From positions 53,134 through 117,133 of the forward strand of contig NZ_JAERQK010000011.1 in assembly GCF_017912535.1 (NCBI RefSeq): a stretch of 64,000 nt of DNA, given 5' to 3'. The position numbers and the translations under genes were made by a program. Shown piece after piece: positions 31,912-43,413 of the stretch (positions are counted from its first letter, which is position 1; each line of letters opens with the position of its first letter). The DNA comes from Motiliproteus sediminis (GTDB lineage: Bacteria; Pseudomonadota; Gammaproteobacteria; Pseudomonadales; Balneatricaceae). The notes below the pieces were generated by a model that was not told the origin of the DNA, did no database searches, and worked only from the letters and a program-made list of their open reading frames with translations.

Positions 31912-32946
31912 ATGAGAAAGCTTTTGCTGAGCGTTACCCTGGCCCTGCTCACCGGGCCCTTTATGTCGGCTGCGGTTCAGGCTGATGTGGTTAAACTGGC
32001 GGCCGATCACCCGGAGCGTTACGTGGTGGTCAAGGGTGACACCCTGTGGGATATCGCTAATCGTTTCCTTGCCACGCCTTGGCGCTGGCCGGATGTCTGG
32101 TACGTCAACCCGCAAATCGACAACCCCCACCTGATCTATCCGGGCGATGTGATCTATCTGGTTTACGTGGATGGCAAACCCCAGCTACGGATTGATCGCG
32201 GTCCGCGCAAACTCTCGCCAACCGTTCGTCGTACGCCGCTGGAGCAGGCGATTCCGTCGATACCTTTGCAGGACATCAAGAGCTTCCTGTCTGACAATCT
32301 GGTGTTGGAGCGTAATACCCTTGAATCGGCACCCTATGTTGTCGGTGGCGTTAACGACCGAATCGTCGCCGGTGCCGGGGACAAGATCTATGCCCGTGGT
32401 ACGCTGCTGGCAGAAAACCAGAACTTCTATGGGGTCTACCGTCCCTCACGTACTTATACCGACCCTGACAGCGGTGAGTTTCTGGGGTTTGAAACCCAGT
32501 CAGTCGGCGGTGGTTACCTGCTGGGCAGTGAGGGTGATATCCATACACTGCAGCTGAAACGCACCAGTGAAGAGGTTCGCGTTTTGGATCGGGTGTTACC
32601 GACGCAGGAGGAGGTAGTGCAGTCGGTGTTCTATCCCTCATCGCCGGCACAAAAGATTGATGGGCGAATCCTGGCGGTGCTGGACGGGGTGACTCAGATC
32701 GGTCAGTTCGATGTGGTTACCATCAACCGCGGTGCTCGCGAGGGTCTGGAGCCGGGCAATCTGCTGCAGGTCCACAAAGCCGGTGAGCGAGTGCGTGATC
32801 CGGTCACACAGGAGTTCATCAACCTGCCGTCCGAGCGCGGTGGATTGGTGATGGTGTTTAAAGTGTTCGAGAAAGTCAGTTATGCGCTGGTCATGCAGGC
32901 GGAAAACGTGCTGGCGGTGATGGACGAGGTTCGCTCCCCCCGCTGA
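31912..32946 (+). CDS. LysM-domain periplasmic protein
   Basis: 344 residues. Signal peptide MRKLLLSVTLALLTGPFMSA ending near AVQA (cleavage about residue 24), then one LysM module (YVVVKGDTLWDIANRFL through NPHLIYPGDVIYLVY, about 37-84) that binds peptidoglycan. The remaining about 250 residues resemble the C-terminal region of LysM proteins encoded next to dprA in many gammaproteobacteria, with no known catalytic motif. The 33-bp gap to dprA implies co-transcription. A structural or regulatory role at the wall is inferred. Confidence 0.9.
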   Translation: MRKLLLSVTLALLTGPFMSAAVQADVVKLAADHPERYVVVKGDTLWDIANRFLATPWRWPDVWYVNPQIDNPHLIYPGDVIYLVYVDGKPQLRIDRGPRKLSPTVRRTPLEQAIPSIPLQDIKSFLSDNLVLERNTLESAPYVVGGVNDRIVAGAGDKIYARGTLLAENQNFYGVYRPSRTYTDPDSGEFLGFETQSVGGGYLLGSEGDIHTLQLKRTSEEVRVLDRVLPTQEEVVQSVFYPSSPAQKIDGRILAVLDGVTQIGQFDVVTINRGAREGLEPGNLLQVHKAGERVRDPVTQEFINLPSERGGLVMVFKVFEKVSYALVMQAENVLAVMDEVRSPR

Positions 32947-32979
32947 TTCGCCTTCGCAGCGCCGGATCAAGGATGATCA

Positions 32980-34110
32980 ATGCAGCGGCGCCATCAATTG
33001 GGTCTGGTGTTAAGCCGGACCCGAGGGTTTTCTCCTCGAATCGTCAAGCAACTCTATCAGGCGTTCGGCTCTGCCGAGCGCCTTTTTTGTGCGTCTGACG
33101 CTGAACTGGCGGTGCAGGAGCTATCCCCGGCGCTGATTCGGCGATTGCGGCGGGCCGAGCACGCCGATGACGCCAAACGGGCGCTGGATCTCACCGCCGA
33201 ATGGTTGCAGCAAAGCGGGGATCACCACCTGCTCTGTCTGGATGATCCTGAATATCCCGCCATCTTGAATGAAATTGATGATCCGCCGGTCTGTCTGTTC
33301 TTGCGCGGCGACCCCGAACTGCTGCTGTTTCCCCAACTGGCCATCGTTGGCAGTCGCCGCGTGACACCGCGCGCCGCTGCTGATGCACGTCAGTTGGCGC
33401 AGGCGCTGTCGGAGGCTGGGTTGGTTCCCACCAGCGGCCTTGCACTGGGCGTGGATGCCTGTGCTCACCAGGGCGCGCTAGCCGGGCGGGGGCTTACGGT
33501 GGCGGTTCTGGGCAGTGGGGTTGACCAGATTTCACCCCGCTGTCATCAGGCATTGGCGCAGCAGATAGTCGGTCGTGGCGGCGTGATCCTGTCGGAATTC
33601 AGCCTTGGAACTCCGCCATTACCGGCCCATTTCCCCCGTCGTAACCGCATCATCAGTGGCCTGAGCCTGGGTGTACTGGTGGTCGAAGCAGCGCTGCGCA
33701 GCGGCTCGTTGATCACCGCCCGGTTGGCGGCCGAGCAAGGGCGTGAAGTGTTCGCTTTGCCCGGGTCGATTCACAATCCGGGCAGCGCTGGTACTCACCA
33801 GTTGATCCGCCAGGGTGCCGCGCTGGTGACCAGGCCGGAACACATTCTGCAGGAGCTTGCCCCGCTATTGAGCGGCTTTGCCAACGCCGTCGTACAACAG
33901 CCGCCGGCGAACACCGGGCCTGAGCAGGCTGCTGGTGCGCTGGAGGGCGATGGATCCAAGGTTCTGGCCGCCACAGATTATCAGCCCACCAGCCTTGATC
34001 TGCTGGTGGAGCGCTGCGGATTGCCGGCGTCGGTGGTGCAGAGCGAGCTGCTGGCACTGGAGCTGGAGGGGAGGGTTATGGCGGTTTCCGGTGGCTTTCA
34101 GCGGCTATAG
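32980..34110 (+). CDS. dprA: DNA-processing protein DprA (Smf)
   Basis: 376 residues; binds incoming single-stranded DNA and loads RecA in natural transformation. Rossmann-fold core with LAIVGSRRVTPRA, SGLALGVDACAHQGAL, VLGSGVDQISPR, FPRRNRIISGLS and ALRSGSLITARLA. The C-terminal winged-helix (DYQPTSLDLLVERCGLP) is present. It lies head-to-head with def, whereas in E. coli dprA and def are head-to-head across a similar interval, so the neighbourhood is conserved. Confidence 0.96.
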   Translation: MQRRHQLGLVLSRTRGFSPRIVKQLYQAFGSAERLFCASDAELAVQELSPALIRRLRRAEHADDAKRALDLTAEWLQQSGDHHLLCLDDPEYPAILNEIDDPPVCLFLRGDPELLLFPQLAIVGSRRVTPRAAADARQLAQALSEAGLVPTSGLALGVDACAHQGALAGRGLTVAVLGSGVDQISPRCHQALAQQIVGRGGVILSEFSLGTPPLPAHFPRRNRIISGLSLGVLVVEAALRSGSLITARLAAEQGREVFALPGSIHNPGSAGTHQLIRQGAALVTRPEHILQELAPLLSGFANAVVQQPPANTGPEQAAGALEGDGSKVLAATDYQPTSLDLLVERCGLPASVVQSELLALELEGRVMAVSGGFQRL

Positions 34111-34191
34111 AACTTGAGCCGAATTACCTTGAAAGGGCTCCGCGACTAGGGTAGTTTTCCGCCTTTTCTCTAGCACAGAAAGGTATTTCTC

Positions 34192-34698
34192 ATGTCTCAG
34201 TCATTTGTTGCGATCCTGATGGGTTCAGATTCCGACCTGCCGGTCATGGAAGCCTGCATGGATACCCTCAAGAGCCTGCAAGTGCCCTTTGAAGTGAAGG
34301 TCAGTTCTGCTCACCGTACCCCCGTGGCGACTCACGACTACGTCAAGGACGCTGATCAGCGTGGCTGCGTCGCCTTTATCTGTGCCGCCGGTATGGCTGC
34401 CCATCTCGCCGGTGCCGTTGCTGCCAACACCACCAAGCCGGTGATCGGGGTTCCAATCAACTCCTCCCTCGACGGCCTCGACGCGCTGCTGTCCACCGTG
34501 CAGATGCCGGGCGGAATTCCGGTGGCGACGGTTGCCATTGGCAAGGCCGGTGCCAAGAACGCCGCTTACCTGGCCAGCCAGATTCTGGCAACAAAAGATG
34601 CCGCGCTGGCGCAGCGCCTGATCGACGACCGCCAAGCGATGACTGAAGCCGTAATCGCCAAGGACGCGGCGCTGCAGGAGCGTCTGGCGAACGCCTAA
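34192..34698 (+). CDS. purE: N5-carboxyaminoimidazole ribonucleotide mutase
   Basis: 168-residue class I PurE of purine synthesis. [23 protein letters not shown] and the closing [15 protein letters not shown] and [16 protein letters not shown] motifs are present. Usual length (about 165). The ATP-dependent partner purK, often directly downstream, is not here; tsaC follows after 2 bp. Confidence 0.97.
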   Translation: MSQSFVAILMGSDSDLPVMEACMDTLKSLQVPFEVKVSSAHRTPVATHDYVKDADQRGCVAFICAAGMAAHLAGAVAANTTKPVIGVPINSSLDGLDALLSTVQMPGGIPVATVAIGKAGAKNAAYLASQILATKDAALAQRLIDDRQAMTEAVIAKDAALQERLANA

Positions 34699-34700
34699 AG

Positions 34701-36189
<1,489 letters not shown>

Positions 36190-36213
36190 CCGAATCGATT
36201 GCTTTTTGATCAA

Positions 36214-36240
36214 AAAGGGGGCGTTTTCGCCCCCTTTCCT
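36214..36240 (+). terminator. Hairpin after hemF
   Basis: AAAGGGGGCG-TTTT-CGCCCCCTTT, a perfect 10-bp stem followed by a weak T tract, 24 bp after the hemF stop. Confidence 0.75.
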
Positions 36241-36314
36241 GTTGCTGCTTGCGCCAATAGATTCCGGCAGTTATAACTCGGTGTAACGATAGTGCTGACT
36301 CACCGGAGGTAGGA

Positions 36315-38687
36315 ATGGCATCAGGGAACGAGCTCACCGCGGCAGAGCTATACCATCACTGCGACCCCGAACTGCTGCCATTCAAAACCACCGAAACGCT
36401 GGAAGAGTTCAGCGGCATCTACGGCCAGGAGCGTGCCGTGGAAGCGATGGAGTTTGGCATCGGCATGCGGCGGCCGGATTACAATATGTTTGTGATGGGG
36501 CATTCGCAGAGCGGGCGCTTCTCCTTCGTGATGGAAACCCTTAAGCGCGAGGCCAAGCGGGAAAAGAAACCCCTCGACTGGTGCTACCTCAACAACCACA
36601 ACGATCAGCGTTACCCCCAGGCGTTCTATTTTGCCCCCGGTAAGGCGCTGGTGTTCAAGAACGACATCCGTCATCTGCTGGAATCAGTCTCCTCCGAACT
36701 GCCCTCCGCCTTTGAAAACCCCGCCTATCAGCGCCAGAAAAGTCGTCTGGAGCGCGAATTCAACCGCTACTACGATCTGGCGCTGGAAGAGGTGGAAAAC
36801 GCTGCCCGGGCCAAAAGTATCGCGCTGTACAGAGATGCCGGCAGTGTCGGCTTTACCCCGGTGGCTGAGGGGCAGGCGATGGATGAAGCGGCGTTCTCGC
36901 AGCTGAGCGAGGATGAGCGCAACCGCATCAACAGCGATATCAACCATCTTGAAGAGTTGTTGAACGACTCGCTCACCAGCTTGCCGCAATGGCGGCGTGA
37001 GTCCAACGAGAAACAGAAGAAACTCGAACACGAAACCGCTCGTGCGGCGTTGCACCCGCTTTTTTTGCCGTTGAAAGAGAAGTATGCCTCGCAACCGCGG
37101 GTGGTGACCTATCTGACCCAGTTGGAGCAAGAGCTGGTGAAGGGGGCGGCGGAGCTGGTGGCCGAGGACAAACTGGGCGAAAGTCGCAGCGAATCCGCAC
37201 GTCTGGCGCAGCTGGAAGAGCAGTACGGCGCCAACCTGATGGTCAACCATCACAAGACCAAGGGCTCACCGGTGGTGTTTGAGTCCCATCCCACCTACGA
37301 AAACCTGTTTGGACGGGTGGAGTACACCAGCGAAATGGGCGCCCTGGTGACCAATTACCAACTGATCCGGAGCGGCTCGCTGCATCAGGCCAACGGTGGT
37401 TATCTGGTGTTGGAAGCCGAGCGCCTGTTCGAACATCCGATGGTGTGGTCGGCGCTGAAGCGTTCGTTGAAATCGAAGGAACTGCGGATCGAAAATCCCT
37501 TTGCCGAATACGCCAGCGTCAGCACCATTACCCTGACTCCGGAGCCGATTCCTCTCGACCTGAAGGTGGTAATAATCGGCGACCGCGATCTCTACTACAT
37601 GCTGCAGCAGATGGATCCTGATTTCTCCAAGCTGTTCCGCGTGGTAGTGGACTTTGACGAGGATGTGCCGCGCAGTGACGCCGCGGTGCGCAACTATGCC
37701 CGCTTGATGAAAACCCTGTCGCTGCAGGAAGGCTGCGCCCATCTGGACCGCAAGGCGGTGGCGCGCCTGGTGGAACACAGCTCGCGGCTTTCGGAAGATC
37801 AGCAACGTCTGTCCGCCCATATCGGCGAGATGATGGATCTGATCTGTGAAGCGGATTACAAACGCCAGAAGCATGGCGGAGATCTGATCCAGGCCGAACA
37901 TATCGAACTGGCGCTGGTGGCCAAAGAGCGCCGCACCGATCGCATCAGCTCGCGCATGCGCGAAGAGGTGATCAACGAGGTGATCCTGATCGATACCCAG
38001 GGTACCGCGGTGGGCAAGTGCAACGGGCTTACCGTGCTTCAGGTCGGCGATGTCAGCTTCGGCACCCCGGCACGGATCACCGCCACGGTTCATCCCGGTA
38101 ACCGCGGTATCGTCGACATCGAAAAAGAGGTCACCCTGGGGCAGCCGATTCACTCCAAGGGGGTGATGATCCTGTCCGGTTATCTGGGGCACAAGTATGC
38201 CCAGGACTTCCCGCTGTCGATCTCTGCCAGCATCGCGCTGGAACAGTCCTACGGTTATGTGGATGGCGACAGTGCCTCGCTGGCGGAAATCTGCACCCTG
38301 ATCTCCGCCCTGACCCACACCCCGATCAAACAGAACTTTGCCATTACCGGCTCCATCAACCAGTACGGCGAGGTGCAGGCGATCGGCGGGGTCAATGAAA
38401 AGATCGAAGGCTTCTTCGATGTCTGTGTGGCCAAGGGACTGACGGGTGATCAGGGGGCGATTATTCCCAAGGCCAACGTGCGCAACCTGATGCTCAAGCG
38501 TTCGGTGGTGGATGCGGTGGAGCAGGGGTTATTCCATGTCCATAGTGTCGCTACCGTGGACGAATGCCTTGAATTGCTGACCGGCAAGAAGGCTGGAGAC
38601 CGCAAGCACGACGGCAATTTTACCCAGCGCAGCCTCAATGCCCAGGTAGTGCGGCGCTTGCGGGATATCGCCAAGGCCAAGGCCTGA
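36315..38687 (+). CDS. Lon-like protease with AAA_32 domain (LonB/AsrA-related)
   Basis: 790-residue protease. The C-terminal Lon domain has the Ser-Lys dyad: S653 in VDGDSASLAE and K696 in IGGVNEKIEG, 43 residues apart as in E. coli Lon (S679/K722). The N-terminal ATPase-like part has a glycine-rich loop GHSQSGRFS (62-70) with Arg where a Walker A Lys is expected, followed by a long helical insertion (about 130-290). Pseudomonas AsrA (PA0779) has similar size and layout. Single gene, with AGGTAGG upstream. Substrates unknown; ATP dependence is open to question. Confidence 0.88.
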   Translation: MASGNELTAAELYHHCDPELLPFKTTETLEEFSGIYGQERAVEAMEFGIGMRRPDYNMFVMGHSQSGRFSFVMETLKREAKREKKPLDWCYLNNHNDQRYPQAFYFAPGKALVFKNDIRHLLESVSSELPSAFENPAYQRQKSRLEREFNRYYDLALEEVENAARAKSIALYRDAGSVGFTPVAEGQAMDEAAFSQLSEDERNRINSDINHLEELLNDSLTSLPQWRRESNEKQKKLEHETARAALHPLFLPLKEKYASQPRVVTYLTQLEQELVKGAAELVAEDKLGESRSESARLAQLEEQYGANLMVNHHKTKGSPVVFESHPTYENLFGRVEYTSEMGALVTNYQLIRSGSLHQANGGYLVLEAERLFEHPMVWSALKRSLKSKELRIENPFAEYASVSTITLTPEPIPLDLKVVIIGDRDLYYMLQQMDPDFSKLFRVVVDFDEDVPRSDAAVRNYARLMKTLSLQEGCAHLDRKAVARLVEHSSRLSEDQQRLSAHIGEMMDLICEADYKRQKHGGDLIQAEHIELALVAKERRTDRISSRMREEVINEVILIDTQGTAVGKCNGLTVLQVGDVSFGTPARITATVHPGNRGIVDIEKEVTLGQPIHSKGVMILSGYLGHKYAQDFPLSISASIALEQSYGYVDGDSASLAEICTLISALTHTPIKQNFAITGSINQYGEVQAIGGVNEKIEGFFDVCVAKGLTGDQGAIIPKANVRNLMLKRSVVDAVEQGLFHVHSVATVDECLELLTGKKAGDRKHDGNFTQRSLNAQVVRRLRDIAKAKA

Positions 38688-38726
38688 AACAGGCGTTAAC
38701 GGCCACCCCGCAGGTGGCCGGCACGG

Positions 38727-39215
38727 TCAGCGCGACACCAGCGGCTTGGCGAACTGGAACTCCATATCCCAGGGAAAGCGGATCCAGGTGTCCTGACTGA
38801 CTTCGGTAATAAAGGTGTCCACCAGTGGCCGCCCCGCCGGCTTGGCATAGATAGTGGCGAAGTGCGCCTTCGGCAGCATTTCGCGCACCGCACGGGCGGT
38901 TTTGCCGGTATCGACCAGGTCGTCTATCAGTAAGAAGCCCTCGCCGTCGCCGTCCACCTTCTTGAGGAAATTGAGCTGCCCCTGGTTGTCCTGCTCGCCG
39001 CTGTCGCTCTCCTGATAGCTGACCACGCAGACCGTATCGATCAGGCGTATATCCAGTTCCCGGGCGATGATCGCGGCCGGTACCAAGCCGCCGCGGGTGA
39101 TGGCGATAATTCCCTTCCAGGGACCCCGATCGAGCAGGCGCCAAGAGAGGGCGCGGGCGTCACGGTGGAGCTCCTCCCAGGAGATCGGGAAGTCTTTGCG
39201 GTACGGGGTATTCAT
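38727..39215 (-). CDS. gpt: Xanthine-guanine phosphoribosyltransferase
   Basis: 162-residue purine salvage enzyme joining PRPP to guanine or xanthine. PRPP-binding motif [16 protein letters not shown] (about 96-111); [20 protein letters not shown] is the N-terminal loop, and [10 protein letters not shown] near the end is typical of Gpt (E. coli 152 aa). Its ATG overlaps the stop of the gamma-carbonic-anhydrase gene by 4 bp. Confidence 0.93.
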   Translation of the reverse strand: MNTPYRKDFPISWEELHRDARALSWRLLDRGPWKGIIAITRGGLVPAAIIARELDIRLIDTVCVVSYQESDSGEQDNQGQLNFLKKVDGDGEGFLLIDDLVDTGKTARAVREMLPKAHFATIYAKPAGRPLVDTFITEVSQDTWIRFPWDMEFQFAKPLVSR

Positions 39216-39766
39216 TCTGCGGTGTCCTGTGCAAAGGGTTGAGCCAGGTGCTGATCCTTGAGGCGCACGTAATTGGCTGCGGTGTAGGTGAAGAATGCCA
39301 TCTCTTTGTCGGTCAGTTTACGCACCTGTTTGGCGGGGCGCCCCACATACAGGTGGCCCGATTCCAGCGTCTTACCCGGCGGAACCAGTGAACCCGCCCC
39401 CAGCACTACGTCGTCCTCGATTACGGCTCCGTCCATCACCATGGACCCCATGCCGATCAGCACCCGGTTACCGATGGTGCAGCCGTGCAGCATTGCCAGG
39501 TGGCCGATGGTGACATCATCACCGATCAGCAGCGGGAAACCGTCCGGGTTGTAGGGGCCGGCATGGGTAATATGCAGGACAGAGTTGTCCTGAACGCTGG
39601 TGCGCGCCCCGATGCGGATGCGGTGCATATCACCCCGAATGGATACCAGCGGCCAGACGGAGCTGTCGTCGCCGAGATTGACGTCGCCGAGTACCACCGC
39701 TGACGGGTCGACAAAGGCACGTTGGCCCAATTGAGGGCGTTTTCCTTGGTATTCGCGGATGTTCAT
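39212..39766 (-). CDS. yrdA: Gamma-carbonic-anhydrase-like hexapeptide-repeat protein (YrdA/PaaY family)
   Basis: 184-residue left-handed beta-helix protein. Hexapeptide repeats run through [41 protein letters not shown] and [20 protein letters not shown] (quoted partly), with the metal-ligand His residues in [15 protein letters not shown]. Zinc or iron carbonic anhydrase activity is possible but many YrdA homologues are unproven. Coupled with gpt. Confidence 0.9.
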   Translation of the reverse strand: MNIREYQGKRPQLGQRAFVDPSAVVLGDVNLGDDSSVWPLVSIRGDMHRIRIGARTSVQDNSVLHITHAGPYNPDGFPLLIGDDVTIGHLAMLHGCTIGNRVLIGMGSMVMDGAVIEDDVVLGAGSLVPPGKTLESGHLYVGRPAKQVRKLTDKEMAFFTYTAANYVRLKDQHLAQPFAQDTAE

Positions 39767-39869
39767 TGTTTCTCCAGCGGGTTAAACTGAGCACTCTTAA
39801 GATGACTTTAAGCAAACTTTGGCATTTTATCGCAAAGCCATAACCTCGGTGTATCGGCAGTTCTCTTTT

Positions 39870-41921
39870 ATGACCAATCCGCTCCTCCAGCCGCACGACT
39901 TTCCGCCCTTTGATCAGATTCGTCCCCAGCATGTGGTTGCGGCCATCGACGCGATCCTGGCCGAAAACCGCGACGCCCTGAACCGCTTGCTGCAAAGCCC
40001 CCCGGTCGACTGGACGCTGGTGTCACAGCTGGAGGGGCTGGAGGAACGACTCAGCAATGCGTGGTCGCCGGTGGGCCATATGAATGCGGTGGTCAACAGT
40101 GACGAGCTGCGCGAAGCCTACAACGCCGCACTGCCCAAGCTGACGGCCTATTATACCGAGCTTGGCCAGAATCGACGCCTGTTTGAGGCCTACCAGGCGC
40201 TGGCCGACAGCGATGCCTATCAGCAGCTCGACCCGACCCGGCGCAAGGTAGTCGATAATGCGTTGCGGGATTTCCGTCTCTCCGGGGTCGCCCTCGAAGG
40301 GGAGGCGAAAACTCGCTATGGCGAAATTCGCCAGCGCTTGTCAGAACTCAGCACCCGCTTTTCCGAGAACGTGCTCGACGCCACTAATGCCTGGAGTAAA
40401 ACGCTTGATAGCGCGGAGGCGTTAGTGGGGCTGCCGCATAGCGCGCTCGCGGCGGCACGTCAGTCGGCCGAGCAGCAGGGCGAATCAGGCTATCGAATTA
40501 CCCTCGAGTTTCCCTCCTATGTGGCAGTAATGACGCATGCCGAAGACCGTGCGCTGCGTCAGGAGGTCTACACCGCTTTTGCTACCCGCGCCTCGGATCA
40601 GGGACCACACGCCGGCCAGTGGGACAATCAGGCGCTGATCGATGAAACCCTGGCGTTACGGCACGAGCTGGCCAACCTGCTGGGCTTTGGCTCCTACGCT
40701 GATTACTCGCTGGCGACCAAAATGGCCGAGACGCCGGCTGAGGTGATTGCGTTTCTCGAGGATCTGGCCGAACGCAGTTTGCCCATGGCGCGGCATGAGT
40801 TTGCCGAGCTGGCCGCGTTTGCCGAGGAGCGTGACGGCATTGACCAGCTGCAGGCCTGGGATGTTACCTACTACGCAGAGCAGCTGAAGCAACACCGCTA
40901 TCAGCTGTCTCAAGAGGTGCTGCGGGCGTACTTCCCGGTCAGTCGGGTGCTGGATGGACTGTTTCGTATCGTTGGCCAACTGTTCGGCATTGAGGTGGTT
41001 GAGCAGCCGGCCAGCGGTCTGTGGCACCCCGACGCGCGGCTGTTCGAAATCCAGCAGGATGGTGACACCATCGGTCACTTCTACCTTGATCTCTATGCCC
41101 GTGCACACAAGCGTGGTGGTGCGTGGATGGATGTCTGCCGCACTCGCCGGCGCTGCCAAAGCGGCGAGCTGCAGCTGCCGGTCGCTTATCTGGTGTGTAA
41201 CTTTAACCCGCCGGTGGGCGATCAGCCGGCGCTGTTGACCCACAACGAAGTCACCACCCTGTTCCATGAGTTCGGCCACGGCTTGCACCACCTGCTAACC
41301 GAAGTGGAGACCTCGCCCGTATCCGGTATTGCCGGGGTGGCCTGGGACGCGGTTGAACTGCCTAGCCAGTTCCTGGAGAACTGGTGTTGGGAATCACAAG
41401 CGCTGGGCTGGATCTCCGGTCACGTGGACAGTGGCGAGCCGTTGCCGGACGACCTGCTCCAGCAGATGCTGGCGGCGAAGAATTTTCAGTCCGGGATGAT
41501 GATGGTACGCCAACTGGAGTTTGCCCTGTTCGATATGCGCTTGCATCAGCACTATGACCCGAGTAACCCCCAACCGGTGCAGCGGATACTCGATCATGTG
41601 CGCCAGCAGGTGGCGGTGGTTGAGGTGCCAGTGTTCAACCGGTTTCAATGCAGTTTTTCGCATATTTTTGCCGGCGGGTATGCGGCGGGGTATTACAGTT
41701 ACAAGTGGGCTGAACTGTTGTCGGCCGATGCCTTTTCCCGTTTTGAGGAGGAGGGCGTGTTTAATCAGGAAACCGGACAGTCATTTCGCCGCGAGATTTT
41801 GGCGCGCGGCGGTAGCCGCGATGCGTTGGAACTTTTTTGCGCCTTTCGGGGAAGAAAACCCACACCGGAAGCGTTATTACGGCATAGCGGCATAACCACC
41901 ACAGCGGGAGCCGGCGTATGA
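39870..41921 (+). CDS. prlC: Oligopeptidase A
   Basis: 683-residue M3 zinc metallopeptidase (E. coli PrlC 680 aa) that degrades peptides, including cleaved signal peptides. Active site FHEFGHGLHHLLTEVE; WDAVELPSQFLENWCWE and FAGGYAAGYYSYKWAE are conserved. The open frame extends to a TTG at 39819, but the ATG at 39870 (MTNPLLQPHDFPPFDQI) matches the family start. The stop overlaps the yheV-like gene by 4 bp. Confidence 0.97.
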   Translation: MTNPLLQPHDFPPFDQIRPQHVVAAIDAILAENRDALNRLLQSPPVDWTLVSQLEGLEERLSNAWSPVGHMNAVVNSDELREAYNAALPKLTAYYTELGQNRRLFEAYQALADSDAYQQLDPTRRKVVDNALRDFRLSGVALEGEAKTRYGEIRQRLSELSTRFSENVLDATNAWSKTLDSAEALVGLPHSALAAARQSAEQQGESGYRITLEFPSYVAVMTHAEDRALRQEVYTAFATRASDQGPHAGQWDNQALIDETLALRHELANLLGFGSYADYSLATKMAETPAEVIAFLEDLAERSLPMARHEFAELAAFAEERDGIDQLQAWDVTYYAEQLKQHRYQLSQEVLRAYFPVSRVLDGLFRIVGQLFGIEVVEQPASGLWHPDARLFEIQQDGDTIGHFYLDLYARAHKRGGAWMDVCRTRRRCQSGELQLPVAYLVCNFNPPVGDQPALLTHNEVTTLFHEFGHGLHHLLTEVETSPVSGIAGVAWDAVELPSQFLENWCWESQALGWISGHVDSGEPLPDDLLQQMLAAKNFQSGMMMVRQLEFALFDMRLHQHYDPSNPQPVQRILDHVRQQVAVVEVPVFNRFQCSFSHIFAGGYAAGYYSYKWAELLSADAFSRFEEEGVFNQETGQSFRREILARGGSRDALELFCAFRGRKPTPEALLRHSGITTTAGAGV

Positions 41922-42166
41922 GCGTCAAACGTTTTATTGCCGGTGCCGTGTGCCCCCGTTGCGGTGACATGGACCGACTGCGCACCTACCGCGATGATCA
42001 ACGCGAGTACCGGGAGTGCGTTAGCTGTGGCTACGAGGACGCCATGCGTCTGGATGGTGAGCCGGAAGCGCAAGAGGTGGAAACGCGGGTCACTCGACCC
42101 TCAACGGGTTTGGCTGCCGATGAACAGGTTCTGCAGTTCGTGGCCAACCCTAAACGCAAACATTGA
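41918..42166 (+). CDS. yheV: YheV-family zinc-ribbon protein
   Basis: 82 residues with two CxxC pairs (CPRCG at 12-16, CVSCGY at about 35-40) forming a zinc ribbon. The MSVKRFIAGAVCPRCG...D start and the W-less ribbon are the DUF2387/YheV pattern. Function unknown. It overlaps prlC by 4 bp, a pairing seen in pseudomonads. Confidence 0.88.
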   Translation: MSVKRFIAGAVCPRCGDMDRLRTYRDDQREYRECVSCGYEDAMRLDGEPEAQEVETRVTRPSTGLAADEQVLQFVANPKRKH

Positions 42167-42194
42167 TCGCTGATGTATTGAGAAGGATCGTGGT

Positions 42195-42788
42195 ATGGGA
42201 CGTCCTGCTGCATTTGATCGTGACCAGGTGGTTCATCAAGTAACCGACCTGTTCTGGAAGAAAGGATATCTGGGCACGTCGATTTCCGATGTGGTGGCGG
42301 CTACGTCGCTGAAGCCGGGTAGCATCTATAACTCCTTCGACAGCAAGCAGAAGCTGCTGCTGGAAGCGTTGGACCACTATTCCAGCCAGAGCTTCGAACG
42401 GGTTCAGCGTTGCCTGCAGTCCAGCGACGGCTTGATGCCGGCACTGGAGCAGATGGTGTCGCAGCTTATCGATCTGGCTCAGGGAGATCCCGATGCCAGG
42501 GGGTGCCTGATGCTGAATATCTGGCTGGAGATGGCGGCCCACGACGAAGTGATCACCCAATACGTTCAGGGTGTGTTCGAACGCTTGGAGCAGGAGTTAC
42601 GAGCCGCGCTGGAACGGGCCAAGACCGCGGGTGAACTGCGCCCTGAAGCGGATCCCGAGATGTTGGCCAAGTACATCATGATGACCACTTGGGGTATCCG
42701 GGTGATGAGTCGTGCGCGCCCCGATCGGGCGACTCTGGAGTCCCTTGCCGACCAGGCACTGATGCCTGTTCGTGCCCTGCTGGCATGA
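42195..42788 (+). CDS. TetR/AcrR-family transcriptional regulator
   Basis: 197 residues. N-terminal HTH MGRPAAFDRDQVVHQVTDLF ... GTSISDVVAATSLKPGSIYNSF is the TetR_N DNA-binding domain (about 8-55); the rest is an all-helical ligand domain. Its target may be the neighbouring genes: tag overlaps its stop by 4 bp and an EamA exporter follows. Effector unknown. Confidence 0.9.
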   Translation: MGRPAAFDRDQVVHQVTDLFWKKGYLGTSISDVVAATSLKPGSIYNSFDSKQKLLLEALDHYSSQSFERVQRCLQSSDGLMPALEQMVSQLIDLAQGDPDARGCLMLNIWLEMAAHDEVITQYVQGVFERLEQELRAALERAKTAGELRPEADPEMLAKYIMMTTWGIRVMSRARPDRATLESLADQALMPVRALLA

Positions 42789-43363
42789 TTCGGCGCTGCG
42801 ACTGGTGCGAGGGCAGTGATGCCTATCGTGCCTACCACGACAGCGAATGGGGCGTTCCCCTGCATGACGACCGCCAACTGTTTGAGTTTCTGACCCTTGA
42901 AGGGGCGCAGGCCGGGTTGAGCTGGTCCACCATTCTGCATAAGCGTGAGGGCTATCGCCGTCTCTACGAGGGGTTCCAGCCCGAGCGGGTGGCAGCGTTC
43001 GAGCGCGCCGATATTGAACGTTTGTTGCAGGATCCGGCGATTGTGCGCCACCGTCTCAAGATCGAGGCATCGGTGACCAATGCGCGGGCCTTTCTGGAGC
43101 TGCAGGCGCGCTACGGCAGTTTCGACCGCTATATCTGGGACTTTGTCGACGGTACCCCGCAGCAGAATCGGTGGCGTTCGCTGGCCGATGTGCCTGCGCA
43201 AACCCCGACCGCGCAGGCGATGAGCAAGGCGCTTAAGAAAGCCGGTTTTCGTTTTGTCGGGCCAACCATCTGCTATGCATTCATGCAGGCAACCGGCATG
43301 GTTAACGATCACCTACACGACTGCTTCCGCCACCCCGAGGTAGCCGCCCTCGCCCCAGGCTGA
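42785..43363 (+). CDS. tag: DNA-3-methyladenine glycosylase I
   Basis: 192-residue glycosylase for 3-methyladenine. Starts MIRRCDWCEGSDAYRAYHDSEWG; zinc ligands C5 and H18 near the N-terminus pair with His and Cys in NDHLHDCFRH near the C-terminus. FEFLTLEGAQAGLSWSTIL is the conserved HhH-superfamily core. Start overlaps the TetR stop (ATGA). With the HhH-GPD enzyme at 19581 this gives two unrelated repair routes for alkylated adenine. Confidence 0.95.
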   Translation: MIRRCDWCEGSDAYRAYHDSEWGVPLHDDRQLFEFLTLEGAQAGLSWSTILHKREGYRRLYEGFQPERVAAFERADIERLLQDPAIVRHRLKIEASVTNARAFLELQARYGSFDRYIWDFVDGTPQQNRWRSLADVPAQTPTAQAMSKALKKAGFRFVGPTICYAFMQATGMVNDHLHDCFRHPEVAALAPG

Positions 43364-43413
43364 CTCCGCATCGGCCCGCCGCGGACTGCCATTGGCCGGC
43401 CGGATCCGTTAGC

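Noticed and set aside
37266..38318. 350-codon minus-strand frame inside the Lon-like gene
   Set aside because: Antisense shadow with His/Gln-rich composition and no domain.
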